Assembly: GCF_000377785.1 (NCBI RefSeq)
Contig: NZ_KB898728.1
Coordinates: 217,400 to 281,399 of the forward strand
DNA length: 64,000 nucleotides
Direction: 5' to 3'
DNA from: Thioalkalivibrio sp. ALJ24
Lineage (GTDB): Bacteria; Pseudomonadota; Gammaproteobacteria; Ectothiorhodospirales; Ectothiorhodospiraceae
The position numbers were made by a program, and so were the translations under genes. Under the pieces are notes generated by a model. That model did no database searches. It was not told where the DNA came from and worked only from the letters and a program-made list of their open reading frames with translations. This document shows, piece after piece, positions 25,394 through 33,295 of the stretch (positions within the stretch are counted from its first letter, which is position 1; each line of letters opens with the position of its first letter).

Positions 25394-27271
25394 TCATTCG
25401 GGGGCCGCACCCGGATGATCGATGACGACGCGGTCGCGGCCTTCGCTCTTGGCCCGATAGAGGGCGTTGTCGGCCTTGCAGATGAGTCCGTCGATGTCCC
25501 GCTCGCCGTCGCTGATGGCCACGCCGATGCTGACGGTCACGCGGACGCTCTCGCCCTCGTGCTCGATGGCCATCGCGGCCACGGCCCGACGCAGTCGTTC
25601 GGCGATCTCGCGGGCCTCTTCGGCATGGGTCCCGGGTAACAGGACCAGGAATTCCTCGCCGCCAAAGCGCCCGCTTAGGTCCAGCGGCCGCAGGGAATCG
25701 CGCAGGGTATCGGCCACTGCATGCAGCACCCGGTCGCCCACCGGATGCCCCCAGGTATCGTTGACCTGTTTGAAGTGGTCCAGATCCAGCATCAGCAACG
25801 ACACCGGACTGGAATTCCTGGCACGCCGAAGCAGTTCGCGTTCGGCCACCTCCAGGAAGTACCAGCGGTTGGCGATACCGGTGAGCGGATCGGTGGACGC
25901 GATCCGCTCCAGCCGCTGGTTGGCCTCCTGCAGCGCGGCGGTACGCTCGGCCACGCGCTGCTCCAGATCCTCTTCCGAGCGCTTGAATTCGGTCAGGTCG
26001 CGCTGCACGCCCACGTAGTGCGTCACCCGGTTGTGTGCATCGCATACCGGCGCCAGGCTCAGCTGGATCCACAGGGGTTCGCCGTCGCGGCGGTAGTTGC
26101 GCACCAGCGTCTGCACCGGCTCCTCGCGCCGCAACGCCTCGCGGACCTCCTGCACGCCCGGCTGCTCGTTATTGCCGTGCTGCAGGAACCGGCAGTTACG
26201 GCCCATGACCTCCTCGCGCGAGTACCCGAACAGCTTTTCGAAGGTGTCGTTCACCCAGATGATCGGGTTATCCCGGCGCCGGGCATCGGTGATGATGACC
26301 GCATCATTGATGGCCTTCATGGCCCGTTCGAACAACCTGAGCCGCATGCGCTGGGACTCGATCTCGCGCATGAACAGGCCGACCCCGATCCCGGTGATCG
26401 CGGTGACGGCAAGGAATTCCTGCATCGCGAGGATCGCCCCTTCGGGATCCACGCCGTACATCGGCCAGGATACGTGCACCATCCAGACGACAGCGGTGGC
26501 CGCCACCAGCGCCACCAGCAGCGCCGCACCGGCCACCCCGAACCGGGCCGCGGCCCACAGCACCGGCGGCAGCAACAGGACCAGGGCCAGCGGATGCCCA
26601 CCGTCCTCGGCTCGCCCGGTGGTCAGCAGCACTGTGGCCATGGCCGCCAGCAGCACCAGCAGGGCACCCGCCTCCAGCACCCGACCACCGGTCCACCCGC
26701 GAAGCAGCTCGCGGTGCTGGCGGATCAGGATGACGAGCAGCGGCGTCAACACCAGCAGGCCCAGCGCATCGCCGAACCACCACATCTGCCAGTGCGCGAG
26801 GTAACCGCCCTCCTCGCCCAGCAGCCCGCGGTAGATCCCGGCGCCGAACAGGGCGGCCACTCCGGCCGCCAGCAGCGGCCCGAACAGCAGGAAATAGCCG
26901 CCCCGGGCGAGACTGTCGAAATCGAAACGCGGACCGGTGAACCAGCGGATGAGCGACGCGGCGAGGAACACCTCGAACAGGTTCACCATGCCGAAGGAGA
27001 GCGCGGCCCACAGCGGGAAGGTCGGGAGGTCGGCGGCGAGCTCCGCCGCCATCACCGCCGGCACCACCCAGGCCCAGCGCCGCACGGGCAGCAACAGCAG
27101 GGCCGCCAGCACGACGGCGTTGGGGGGCCAGATGATGGCCTTGCCGTCCGGCGACACCGTCTGCGTAACTCCCAGCCAGGCCCCGGCGAAATAGCCCAGC
27201 CCGACCAGCGCCATGATGCCCAGCCCGACCAGCCATTCCGGGGGTTTGCTTGTGCCTCGTTGCTCGTCCAT
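25394..27271 (-). CDS. MASE1-LOV-GGDEF predicted blue-light diguanylate cyclase
   Basis: A 625-residue membrane protein. Residues 10-300 are a MASE1-type integral-membrane sensor (about eight helices). Residues 310-430 are a PAS domain with the LOV photoreceptor signature GRNCRFLQ (357-364). The adduct-forming Cys is residue 360, and the flavin-contacting residues Asn341, Asn392 and Gln423 are present (GVQRDLTE). A short coiled coil (430-455) leads to a GGDEF domain with GGEEF (537-541). It should make c-di-GMP in response to light sensed by FMN. It is divergent from the 27438 gene across an AT-rich intergenic region. Confidence 0.92.
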   Translation of the reverse strand: MDEQRGTSKPPEWLVGLGIMALVGLGYFAGAWLGVTQTVSPDGKAIIWPPNAVVLAALLLLPVRRWAWVVPAVMAAELAADLPTFPLWAALSFGMVNLFEVFLAASLIRWFTGPRFDFDSLARGGYFLLFGPLLAAGVAALFGAGIYRGLLGEEGGYLAHWQMWWFGDALGLLVLTPLLVILIRQHRELLRGWTGGRVLEAGALLVLLAAMATVLLTTGRAEDGGHPLALVLLLPPVLWAAARFGVAGAALLVALVAATAVVWMVHVSWPMYGVDPEGAILAMQEFLAVTAITGIGVGLFMREIESQRMRLRLFERAMKAINDAVIITDARRRDNPIIWVNDTFEKLFGYSREEVMGRNCRFLQHGNNEQPGVQEVREALRREEPVQTLVRNYRRDGEPLWIQLSLAPVCDAHNRVTHYVGVQRDLTEFKRSEEDLEQRVAERTAALQEANQRLERIASTDPLTGIANRWYFLEVAERELLRRARNSSPVSLLMLDLDHFKQVNDTWGHPVGDRVLHAVADTLRDSLRPLDLSGRFGGEEFLVLLPGTHAEEAREIAERLRRAVAAMAIEHEGESVRVTVSIGVAISDGERDIDGLICKADNALYRAKSEGRDRVVIDHPGAAPE

Positions 27272-27437
27272 GCAGCAAATACCTGACGGGAGACCTGCGG
27301 AAAGGCGCGGAACTATATCACAATTTTCTTATATTGAGCTCAGGCTGGACTGTGCCCGGATGCGGGGCCGGTCAGGATCCATCGACCTATACTCGGACCA
27401 GATCCACGGAGATGCGCGATCGCGCAAGGAGACCGGC

Positions 27438-28196
27438 ATGGCCAGGCGTGGTTACGGGCCGGCGGCCCGATGGCAACCGAACGAGCCCTCCCCGAACGCC
27501 ACCGGAGGGGCTGTCGAGGCCCCCTCGGGCTCCGGCTCCCCGCCGCCGGGCGAAGACAGCCCGGTGGAAGGGCAACTGGAGTTCGTGAAGATCTCGCCGC
27601 TCAAGCGGCTGCCGTTTTTCGGCAAAAAGACCAGCAGCGTCGCGGAACTGCGCCAGGCCGGCACGCCGATCGCCCGGCTGCGTCGGCCCTCGGGCGGGCT
27701 CGCGGCCTGGTTCGGCAGGCCGGAGCTGCATTTCGCCACCACGCGCATGCGCCTGGCCGACCCGCCGGACGCGGGGTTCTTCCAGCAGCTGCAGCGCAAT
27801 GTCGGCTTCTTCGGGATGCCGCAGCGCCAGGAGGTCTGGCGTGCCGGCGCGGGTACGGTCACGCAGATCGAGGAGACCAGCACCGACCGCAAGACGCTCA
27901 GCGGGCTGTTCAGCTATCGCGACGATCACTACCAGCTCAACGGCGAACGCACCGACCGGCGCGGGCTGTTCAGCTATACCCTGCGCGACAACCGCGACAT
28001 GGTCGCCACACTTCGGCCCAAGCAGGAAACCGGCCTGACCGGCGGCTGGTTCGTGGAGGTCATCCATCCGCGCCCGGTCGGGGCCATCGCCATTGCCTGC
28101 CATATGGCCATGTGGCTGGAACAAAGCACCGGCGACTCGAGCGTCGCCGCCGGAGGGGCCGCCGGAGGCGGTGGTGGCGGTGGCGGCGGCTGCTGA
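27438..28196 (+). CDS. Uncharacterised protein with Gly-rich C-terminus ending in Cys
   Basis: A 252-residue protein with no signal peptide. The N-terminal 50 residues are Pro/Ser-rich. A central domain (VEGQLEFVKISPLKRLPFFGKKTSSVAELRQAG, RRGLFSYTLRDNRDMVATLRPKQ) is beta-rich and faintly resembles LURP-one/tubby-like folds, though that is a weak guess. It has one hydrophobic patch (PVGAIAIACHMAMWL) and ends in a run of nine Gly followed by a terminal Cys. A strong AAGGAG site supports the ATG at 27438. It is divergent from the LOV cyclase. Confidence 0.7.
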   Translation: MARRGYGPAARWQPNEPSPNATGGAVEAPSGSGSPPPGEDSPVEGQLEFVKISPLKRLPFFGKKTSSVAELRQAGTPIARLRRPSGGLAAWFGRPELHFATTRMRLADPPDAGFFQQLQRNVGFFGMPQRQEVWRAGAGTVTQIEETSTDRKTLSGLFSYRDDHYQLNGERTDRRGLFSYTLRDNRDMVATLRPKQETGLTGGWFVEVIHPRPVGAIAIACHMAMWLEQSTGDSSVAAGGAAGGGGGGGGGC

Positions 28197-28207
28197 CCCC
28201 GTGCCGA

Positions 28208-29152
28208 TCAGCCGCGGCGCACGGAGGCCTGGTGGAGTTCGTCGCGGGCGATGCCGACGAAGTCCTGCATGAAGGCGAGGCCTTCGTCCTCGCGGCGGAT
28301 GGCCAGGCGCAGGGTGCTCCACAGGCCCTCGGGGCCCATGCGCAGACGCGCGATGGCGGATCGTCCGGAGCCGCGCGCGCCACTGGCCGCGCCCTGCATC
28401 TGCGCCTCCAGTTCCGGCAGGGCCCATTCCGGCAGCGAGGCCACGCCCCGCCCGCTGGCGACCAGCTGCAGCAGCATGGCGGTCACCTCGGTCGTGCGCC
28501 GGGGCAGCGAGATGCCCGCCGGGTGCAGGAAATGCCGGCAGATATCCAGGCGCTCCTCCTCCACCGGGTAGGTGATCAGGGTTTCGCCCTCGAGGTCGGC
28601 GGGCTCCACGTAGCTCGCCCCCTCCAGACGATGGCCGCGCGGCACGATCAGCAGGTTCTCGTACTCCAGCAGGTCCAGCGCGATCAGCTCCGGGTCTTCC
28701 ACCGGATCCGGTGACACTGCCGCGTCGACCTCGCGTTCGCGCAGGGCATTCAGGGCATCGAAGCCATGGCTCAGACTCAGGTCCAGCTCCACCTCGGGCC
28801 AGTGTTCGCGGAAGGCCGCCAGCGACGGCATCAGCCACTGGAAGCAGCTGTGGCATTCCAGCGCGAGGTACAGCCGCCCGCCGCGGCCGTCGCGGATGCG
28901 GGCGATGTCACGCTCGGCCGCGGCCACCTCCGGCAGCACGCGCTCGGCGGCCTGCACCAGGCGCGTGCCCGCCGGCGACAGCCGCACCGGCGAGCTGCGC
29001 CGTTCGAACAGCACCACGTCCATGCGCTCTTCCAGCTGCCGCAGCTGGTGCGACAGCGCCGACTGGGTGACGCACAGCGACTCGGCCGCCGCCGTCACAC
29101 TGCCCAGCCGCACGATCTCGTGCAGTGCCCGCAAATGCCGGATCTCCAGCAT
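28208..29152 (-). CDS. LysR-family regulator, MetR-like
   Basis: A 314-residue LysR-type regulator. Its winged helix is MLEIRHLRALHEIVRLGSVTAAAESLCVTQSALSHQ, and the sequence continues QLEERMDVVLFERRSSPVRLSP. The effector domain contains LECHSCFQWLMPSLAAFREHWP, very like MetR, the homocysteine-responsive activator of methionine genes. The start at 29152 has AAGGAGGG at ideal spacing; an ATG five codons earlier overlaps that site. No met gene is adjacent, so its targets are elsewhere. A LysR-like box lies in the promoter. Confidence 0.88.
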   Translation of the reverse strand: MLEIRHLRALHEIVRLGSVTAAAESLCVTQSALSHQLRQLEERMDVVLFERRSSPVRLSPAGTRLVQAAERVLPEVAAAERDIARIRDGRGGRLYLALECHSCFQWLMPSLAAFREHWPEVELDLSLSHGFDALNALREREVDAAVSPDPVEDPELIALDLLEYENLLIVPRGHRLEGASYVEPADLEGETLITYPVEEERLDICRHFLHPAGISLPRRTTEVTAMLLQLVASGRGVASLPEWALPELEAQMQGAASGARGSGRSAIARLRMGPEGLWSTLRLAIRREDEGLAFMQDFVGIARDELHQASVRRG

Positions 29153-29176
29153 GTCGCCCTCCTTCATGAGTCCGAT

Positions 29177-29191
29177 TCACATACTACGTGA
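29177..29191 (-). promoter_or_regulatory. LysR-type autoregulatory box
   Basis: TCAC-N7-GTGA, a T-N13-A dyad centred about 32 bp upstream of the MetR-like start codon. LysR-type regulators commonly repress their own gene from such sites. Confidence 0.35.
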
Positions 29192-29194
29192 CAA

Positions 29195-29430
29195 AAACTT
29201 GTTTTACTCATGCGTGGACAGGGTGGAAACTAGCCCTCGTGCTCACCCGCCGTGGCGCCTTCATCGGGGCACCGGGGCGGCGAGCCTGCCACGCGACTGA
29301 CATGCTGCTGTATCTGCGTGACATCTCCGTTGGACCGGCACGTTGGGGTGGTGTCCCGACACGCCGCGGGAAGGGAGTCCCCCGCCGCATCGACGCCTTT
29401 TCTTGGCTGGGTGTCGATGCGGCTTTTTTG
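29195..29430 (+). ncRNA. Candidate non-coding transcript with strong terminator
   Basis: The stretch has no credible gene. It ends in a textbook terminator: GCCGCATCGAC (29384-29394) pairs perfectly with GTCGATGCGGC (29413-29423), followed by six T. No annotated + strand gene reads into it; the nearest upstream one ends at 28196 and faces a convergent gene. This implies a local + strand transcript, either a small RNA or a leader ending before the antitoxin gene. The 5' end is not defined, and no known riboswitch motif was recognised. Confidence 0.35.
29384..29430 (+). terminator. Rho-independent terminator, 11-bp stem
   Basis: An 11-bp perfect stem (29384-29394 with 29413-29423) has an 18-nt loop containing a further small stem, followed by TTTTTTG. 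It reads on the + strand and insulates the following toxin-antitoxin promoter (TATAAT at 29471). Confidence 0.85.
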
Positions 29431-29506
29431 TGCGCGCTATTCCCCCGGCACACACGGAGGGTCGGGCGTCTATAATGTGACCATCAAGATAGTCAGGAAG
29501 CACGAA

Positions 29507-29749
29507 ATGTCGGATTCCACCATCAACCTCGCCGACGCCAAGGCTCGCCTCAGCGAGCTGGCCGAGCGCGCGGCCTCGGGCGAAAACATCATCATCACCA
29601 GGCGGGGCAAGGCGGTGGTGAGACTGAGCCGTGCAACTCCGGCCAGGCAACCGATCGATGCCCGCGCCTTGCGCGCGTTGACCGACGCCCAGAGCAGCTG
29701 CTCGGAACAGGATCTTGTACGCTCCCTGCGCGACGACGCGCGCTATTGA
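29507..29749 (+). CDS. Phd/YefM-type antitoxin
   Basis: An 80-residue protein with the prevent-host-death signature [38 protein letters not shown] and a short C-terminal arm rich in Asp/Arg that should wrap the toxin. A -10 hexamer TATAAT lies at 29471-29476. An imperfect dyad TGAC-N10-GTCA (29478-29495) overlaps the presumed transcript start, suiting autoregulation by the antitoxin or complex. The stop overlaps the toxin ATG (TGATG). Confidence 0.92.
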   Translation: MSDSTINLADAKARLSELAERAASGENIIITRRGKAVVRLSRATPARQPIDARALRALTDAQSSCSEQDLVRSLRDDARY

Positions 29750-30171
29750 TGCGCTATCTGGATACGAGCTTGCTGGTGGCCGCACTGACCCGCGAGCCGC
29801 GCACAGGCGACATGCAGACCTGGCTCGCGGCGCAGCCGGTCGAAACGCTGCATATCAGTGACTGGACGGTGACCGAGTTCTCGGCGGCCCTGTCGATGAA
29901 GGTTCGCAGACAGATTCTGACGACCGGGGAGCGGGCAACGGTGCTCGCGGCCTTTGCCGGCCTGCGCGAAGCCTCGCTGAGCAGCCTGTCCGTCGCGGCG
30001 GCCGACTACGCCATTGCGGCACATTTCGCCGACCAACACGACTCCGGGTTACGCGCAGGTGATGCCCTGCATCTCGCCATCGCATACAACCATGGCCTCG
30101 AACTCTGCTCCCTCGACAAAGTTCTGGTGGCCGCCGCCGAGCCCCTCGGCGTCAACGCCCGGTTGCTCTGA
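29749..30171 (+). CDS. PIN-domain toxin (VapC type)
   Basis: A 140-residue PIN-fold ribonuclease toxin. The acidic active site is visible as [11 protein letters not shown] (Asp5), [11 protein letters not shown] (Glu), and [13 protein letters not shown] followed by LCSLDKVLV (Asp residues). It starts within the antitoxin stop (TGATG), giving translational coupling as in most vapBC loci. The paired antitoxin is Phd/YefM-like rather than AbrB-like, a common combination. Confidence 0.93.
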   Translation: MRYLDTSLLVAALTREPRTGDMQTWLAAQPVETLHISDWTVTEFSAALSMKVRRQILTTGERATVLAAFAGLREASLSSLSVAAADYAIAAHFADQHDSGLRAGDALHLAIAYNHGLELCSLDKVLVAAAEPLGVNARLL

Positions 30172-30200
30172 AAACACACCCCTTGCGCAATCCGGCGTCT

Positions 30201-31046
30201 CTATTCGGGGGCGGGCCGGCCGGTGAGGCGGCGGTAGAGGGCAAAGCCGGCGTCGCGGTCGGCGCTGCGCAGGATGGCGGACCGGCCAGGGGTCGAGGGA
30301 TCGGGCTTCAGGTCGACGCCGGTATCTTCGGCGGCGCGGAAATCGGCGTCGGTCAGTTCGACCTCGCCGAAGACCGAGATGATGTAGCCGCCGGGGATCG
30401 GCGGCGGTGGCGTGAACGGTTCGCCGTCCGCCAACGAGACCCAGGCGGGGATGAACTGCGGGCCGTAGAAGTCGAAGAAGCCGTTGGAGCCGCGCAGATG
30501 GGCCTCGATCGGCCGCCCGCCGATCAGCTCGATGTTGCAGATGCCGCTGTAACCGGCCAGGTTGCGCCGCACCCAGTCGGCGATCCACGGCTCCACCTCG
30601 GGCACGGCGGCGCCCACCTCCCAGTAGATCGGGCGCGCGGCGTCCTTTTCGTTCGAGCCGCGGGTGTGGGCGAACCAGCGCACCTCGCCGTCCTCCACCA
30701 GGCAGTCGGTGCTGGTGTGGGCACCCTCCAGACGCTGGCACCAGAAGCTGCCGGGCTCGGCCGGCACCTCGCCGGCGGGAAGGGCACGCGCATCCAGCCC
30801 CATGCCCGCCAGGTTGGTGATCGGCTTCACGAACACCGTGTCCTCCGCCGCCAGGCCCAGATCCGTGGGCGCGACCCCGCAGGGGGCGGCCATCAGACCC
30901 GCATCCAGGGCCAGGCGCAGCTTGTCGTACACGTGACGATGCCCGGGGTTCAGACGCCAGGCGGCGGCATCGGACACCGCCACCTCGCGGCGCGGCTCGG
31001 GCCGGAAGATGTGCCGACGCTCGGGGAGGACGCCAACGAACGGCAA
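30201..31046 (-). CDS. ATP-grasp-like protein coupled to the Mo oxidoreductase
   Basis: A 281-residue protein. Motifs suggest an ATP-grasp fold: VYDKLRLALDAGL, TVFVKPITNLAGMG (Lys for ATP phosphate), EGAHTSTDCLVEDGEVRW and YSGICNIELIGGRPIEAHLR (metal-binding Glu-x-Asn and Arg). It ends with FGEVELTDADFRAAE. The best start is TTG at 31046, two bases after the upstream gene's stop, with GGAGG inside that gene's end. This implies tight coupling with the molybdopterin enzyme. The substrate is unknown; some ATP-grasp enzymes modify peptides or cofactors. Confidence 0.65.
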   Translation of the reverse strand: MPFVGVLPERRHIFRPEPRREVAVSDAAAWRLNPGHRHVYDKLRLALDAGLMAAPCGVAPTDLGLAAEDTVFVKPITNLAGMGLDARALPAGEVPAEPGSFWCQRLEGAHTSTDCLVEDGEVRWFAHTRGSNEKDAARPIYWEVGAAVPEVEPWIADWVRRNLAGYSGICNIELIGGRPIEAHLRGSNGFFDFYGPQFIPAWVSLADGEPFTPPPPIPGGYIISVFGEVELTDADFRAAEDTGVDLKPDPSTPGRSAILRSADRDAGFALYRRLTGRPAPE

Positions 31047-31048
31047 GG

Positions 31049-33160
31049 TCAGCCCGCCTCCGGCATGCGTTGTTCGTGCCCGGCACGCAGGCGTTCCACC
31101 TCGCACAGCAGCGACTTGAACGCGGGGAAGCCGCTGATCGGGTCGAGGTTGCGGTCGTCGGTCAGCTCGTTGATGTTGGCGTGGTTCCAGCCGTGCTGGC
31201 AGTGCGCCACGCCGGGCTTGATGCGGTCGGTGACCTTCGCCACGAAGGCCACCCGCCCGCGCGGCGAGCGCACCTCCACGGTGTCGCCGTCGGCGATGCC
31301 GCGCGCTGCGGCGTCCTGCGGGTGCAGCTCGACCAGCGGCTCCGGCATCGCCCGGCGCATGCGCTCCAGGTACTGGTGCTGCGAGTGGGTCGCGTGCTTG
31401 TGGCGCGCGCCGCTGGTCAGCACCAGCGGATAGTCGCGCGCCAGCTCCGGCGTGGAAACCGGGCTCTCGGCCGGTTCACGCCAGACCGGCAGGCCGTCGT
31501 GCCCGGCCTCGCGCAGCTCGGCGGCGTCGAATTCCACCTTGCCGCTGACGGTGCGAAAACCGTGCAGGCGGTACTGGCGGTCGCCCTCATCGAAGCCGTG
31601 CTCGACCATGTCGTCCAGCGCCTTCGCGAACACGGTCACCCCGTCCGGGTCGTTGTACACCTGCTCGCGGATGGTCTCGGGGATGCCCTCGGCGGCCTCA
31701 GCCCAGCTGGCCTCCAGGTCGCCGTTCCAGAACTGCTCGCCCATGCCCAGGCGCACGCCCAGCTCGAGGAACACCTCGGCGTCGGCGCGTGCCTCGCCGC
31801 GGGGGGCCACCGCCTGATGCCGGTAGCGCAGTTCGCCGCGGAAGTTGCAGCCGGGATAGGCGATCAGCGCCGGGCGCTCCAGACTGGTGGCGGCCGGCAG
31901 CACGATGTCCGCCATGCGCGTGGCCGGGTTGTGGAAGAAGTCCGACACGGCGAAGAAATCCAGCGCGCCCAGCGCCTGTTCCATGCGCTTCGAGTTCGGC
32001 CACATGGCGGTGTTGATGCCCATCGCCAGCAGCGAGCGAACCTGCTGCGGCCGGCCGTCGAGGATCGCGTCCGGCAGCAGCATGCTCTGCGCCGCCGGCC
32101 AGTGGGCCGTCCACACCGGGAAGATCTCGTCGCCGATGCGCGGCGGCAGGTTTTCCTTGCAATGGTCGAACAGGTCGATCGGCTTCGGCGTGACCTTGTC
32201 GTTGAAGAAGCGGTTGCCACCCTCGCGATCGATGTTGCCGGTGACCGCCGCCAGCAGGGTCACCGCGCGGTGATTCTGAAAGCCGTTGGAATGCTGCACG
32301 GTGGCGGTGGGCGAGAGCATGATCTGCGCCGGCGCGCGGGTCGCGTAGAGCTCGGCTGCGCGCTGCAGATCGGCCTCCTCGATGCCGCAGATCGCCGCCA
32401 CCCGCTCCGGCGGGAATTCGGCCACGTATTCGCGGAAGGCCTCCACCCCGTTGCCCCAGTCGTCGAGGAAGGCCTGGTCCTGCCAGCCGTTCTCGAAGAT
32501 CAGGTAGTGCATGCCCAGCGCCAGCGCCCCGTCGGTGCCCGGGCGGATCTGCAGGTGCACCTCGGCCTGCTTCGCCAGCGGGGTCACGCGCGGGTCCACC
32601 ACCACGGTGGCGCAGCCGGGTCGTGCCGCGGCCAGCGCATGCTGATGGAACGGCGGGATGGAGCCGCGCGGGTTGGTGGACCACACCAGCACGCAGCGGG
32701 TCGCATCCGAGGCCACGGTGGAGGAGGTCTTGATCTTGGTGCCGAAGGTCACTTCCTCCGCCACCTTGGTCGAGGAGAAGCAGCAGCCGCTCTCGGTCAG
32801 GTAATTCGGCGAGCCGAAGGCATGCGCCAGGCGCTGCAGCTGCGGCCGCGCCTCCTTGGTGTAGCCGGCGAAGAAGGCCGCCGCCGGGGCGCCGTGCTCG
32901 TCGCGGGTCGCGCGCAGGCGCTCGGCGATGGTGTCCAGCGCCTCGTCCCAGGAGATGCGCTCGAACTCGCCGCTGCCGCGCGGTCCGGTGCGCCGCAGCG
33001 GGTACAGCAGGCGTTCGGGATGGTTGCGGCGATCGAGCTGGACGTAGCAGCGCGGACAGTCGGGGCCGTCGATCTTCACCGGCTCGCCGGCGTTGTCCAG
33101 GGTCACGTCGATCGCGCAGTTGGCGTCGCATTCGTAGCAGGTGCTTTTCACGGTCGCCAT
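31049..33160 (-). CDS. Cytoplasmic molybdopterin (bis-MGD) oxidoreductase
   Basis: A 703-residue member of the DMSO reductase family. The N-terminus holds a [4Fe-4S] site, CYECDANC followed by CPRC, and there is no twin-arginine signal, so the enzyme stays in the cytoplasm. Typical blocks follow: LVWSTNPRGSIPP, VVVDPRVTPLAKQAEVHLQIRPGTDGALALGM and the C-terminal GDTVEVRSPRG. A likely metal-ligand region is SGCCFSSTKVA near residue 125. The substrate cannot be fixed; formate dehydrogenase-, thiosulfate/polysulfide reductase- or hydratase-like activity are all possible. No iron-sulfur or membrane subunit is adjacent. Confidence 0.9.
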   Translation of the reverse strand: MATVKSTCYECDANCAIDVTLDNAGEPVKIDGPDCPRCYVQLDRRNHPERLLYPLRRTGPRGSGEFERISWDEALDTIAERLRATRDEHGAPAAAFFAGYTKEARPQLQRLAHAFGSPNYLTESGCCFSSTKVAEEVTFGTKIKTSSTVASDATRCVLVWSTNPRGSIPPFHQHALAAARPGCATVVVDPRVTPLAKQAEVHLQIRPGTDGALALGMHYLIFENGWQDQAFLDDWGNGVEAFREYVAEFPPERVAAICGIEEADLQRAAELYATRAPAQIMLSPTATVQHSNGFQNHRAVTLLAAVTGNIDREGGNRFFNDKVTPKPIDLFDHCKENLPPRIGDEIFPVWTAHWPAAQSMLLPDAILDGRPQQVRSLLAMGINTAMWPNSKRMEQALGALDFFAVSDFFHNPATRMADIVLPAATSLERPALIAYPGCNFRGELRYRHQAVAPRGEARADAEVFLELGVRLGMGEQFWNGDLEASWAEAAEGIPETIREQVYNDPDGVTVFAKALDDMVEHGFDEGDRQYRLHGFRTVSGKVEFDAAELREAGHDGLPVWREPAESPVSTPELARDYPLVLTSGARHKHATHSQHQYLERMRRAMPEPLVELHPQDAAARGIADGDTVEVRSPRGRVAFVAKVTDRIKPGVAHCQHGWNHANINELTDDRNLDPISGFPAFKSLLCEVERLRAGHEQRMPEAG

Positions 33161-33244
33161 GGGGTCGGCTTACCTCGCGCGGGCGTTCATTCTTATCTCC
33201 CCGATTATGCGACCGCACGCCGATGGGACCGAACAACGCCATGC

Positions 33245-33268
33245 GGCCCGGGGCATTGCCCCCGGCCG
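33245..33268 (-). terminator. GC-rich hairpin after the FimV-like gene
   Basis: GGCC-c-GGGGC and GCCCC-c-GGCC pair around a 3-nt loop with one C-C mismatch. It lies between the FimV-like stop (33296) and the molybdopterin gene start (33160). There is no T tract, so it may be a weak terminator or an RNA-stabilising hairpin. Confidence 0.35.
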
Positions 33269-33295
33269 CAGGAGGCCGGCGCCCTACAGGGCAGG

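Noticed and set aside
29195..29430. Cobalamin or S-adenosylmethionine riboswitch
   Set aside because: A CCAC...GACTG fragment resembled part of a cobalamin box, but the conserved core was absent and no fitting downstream gene exists.
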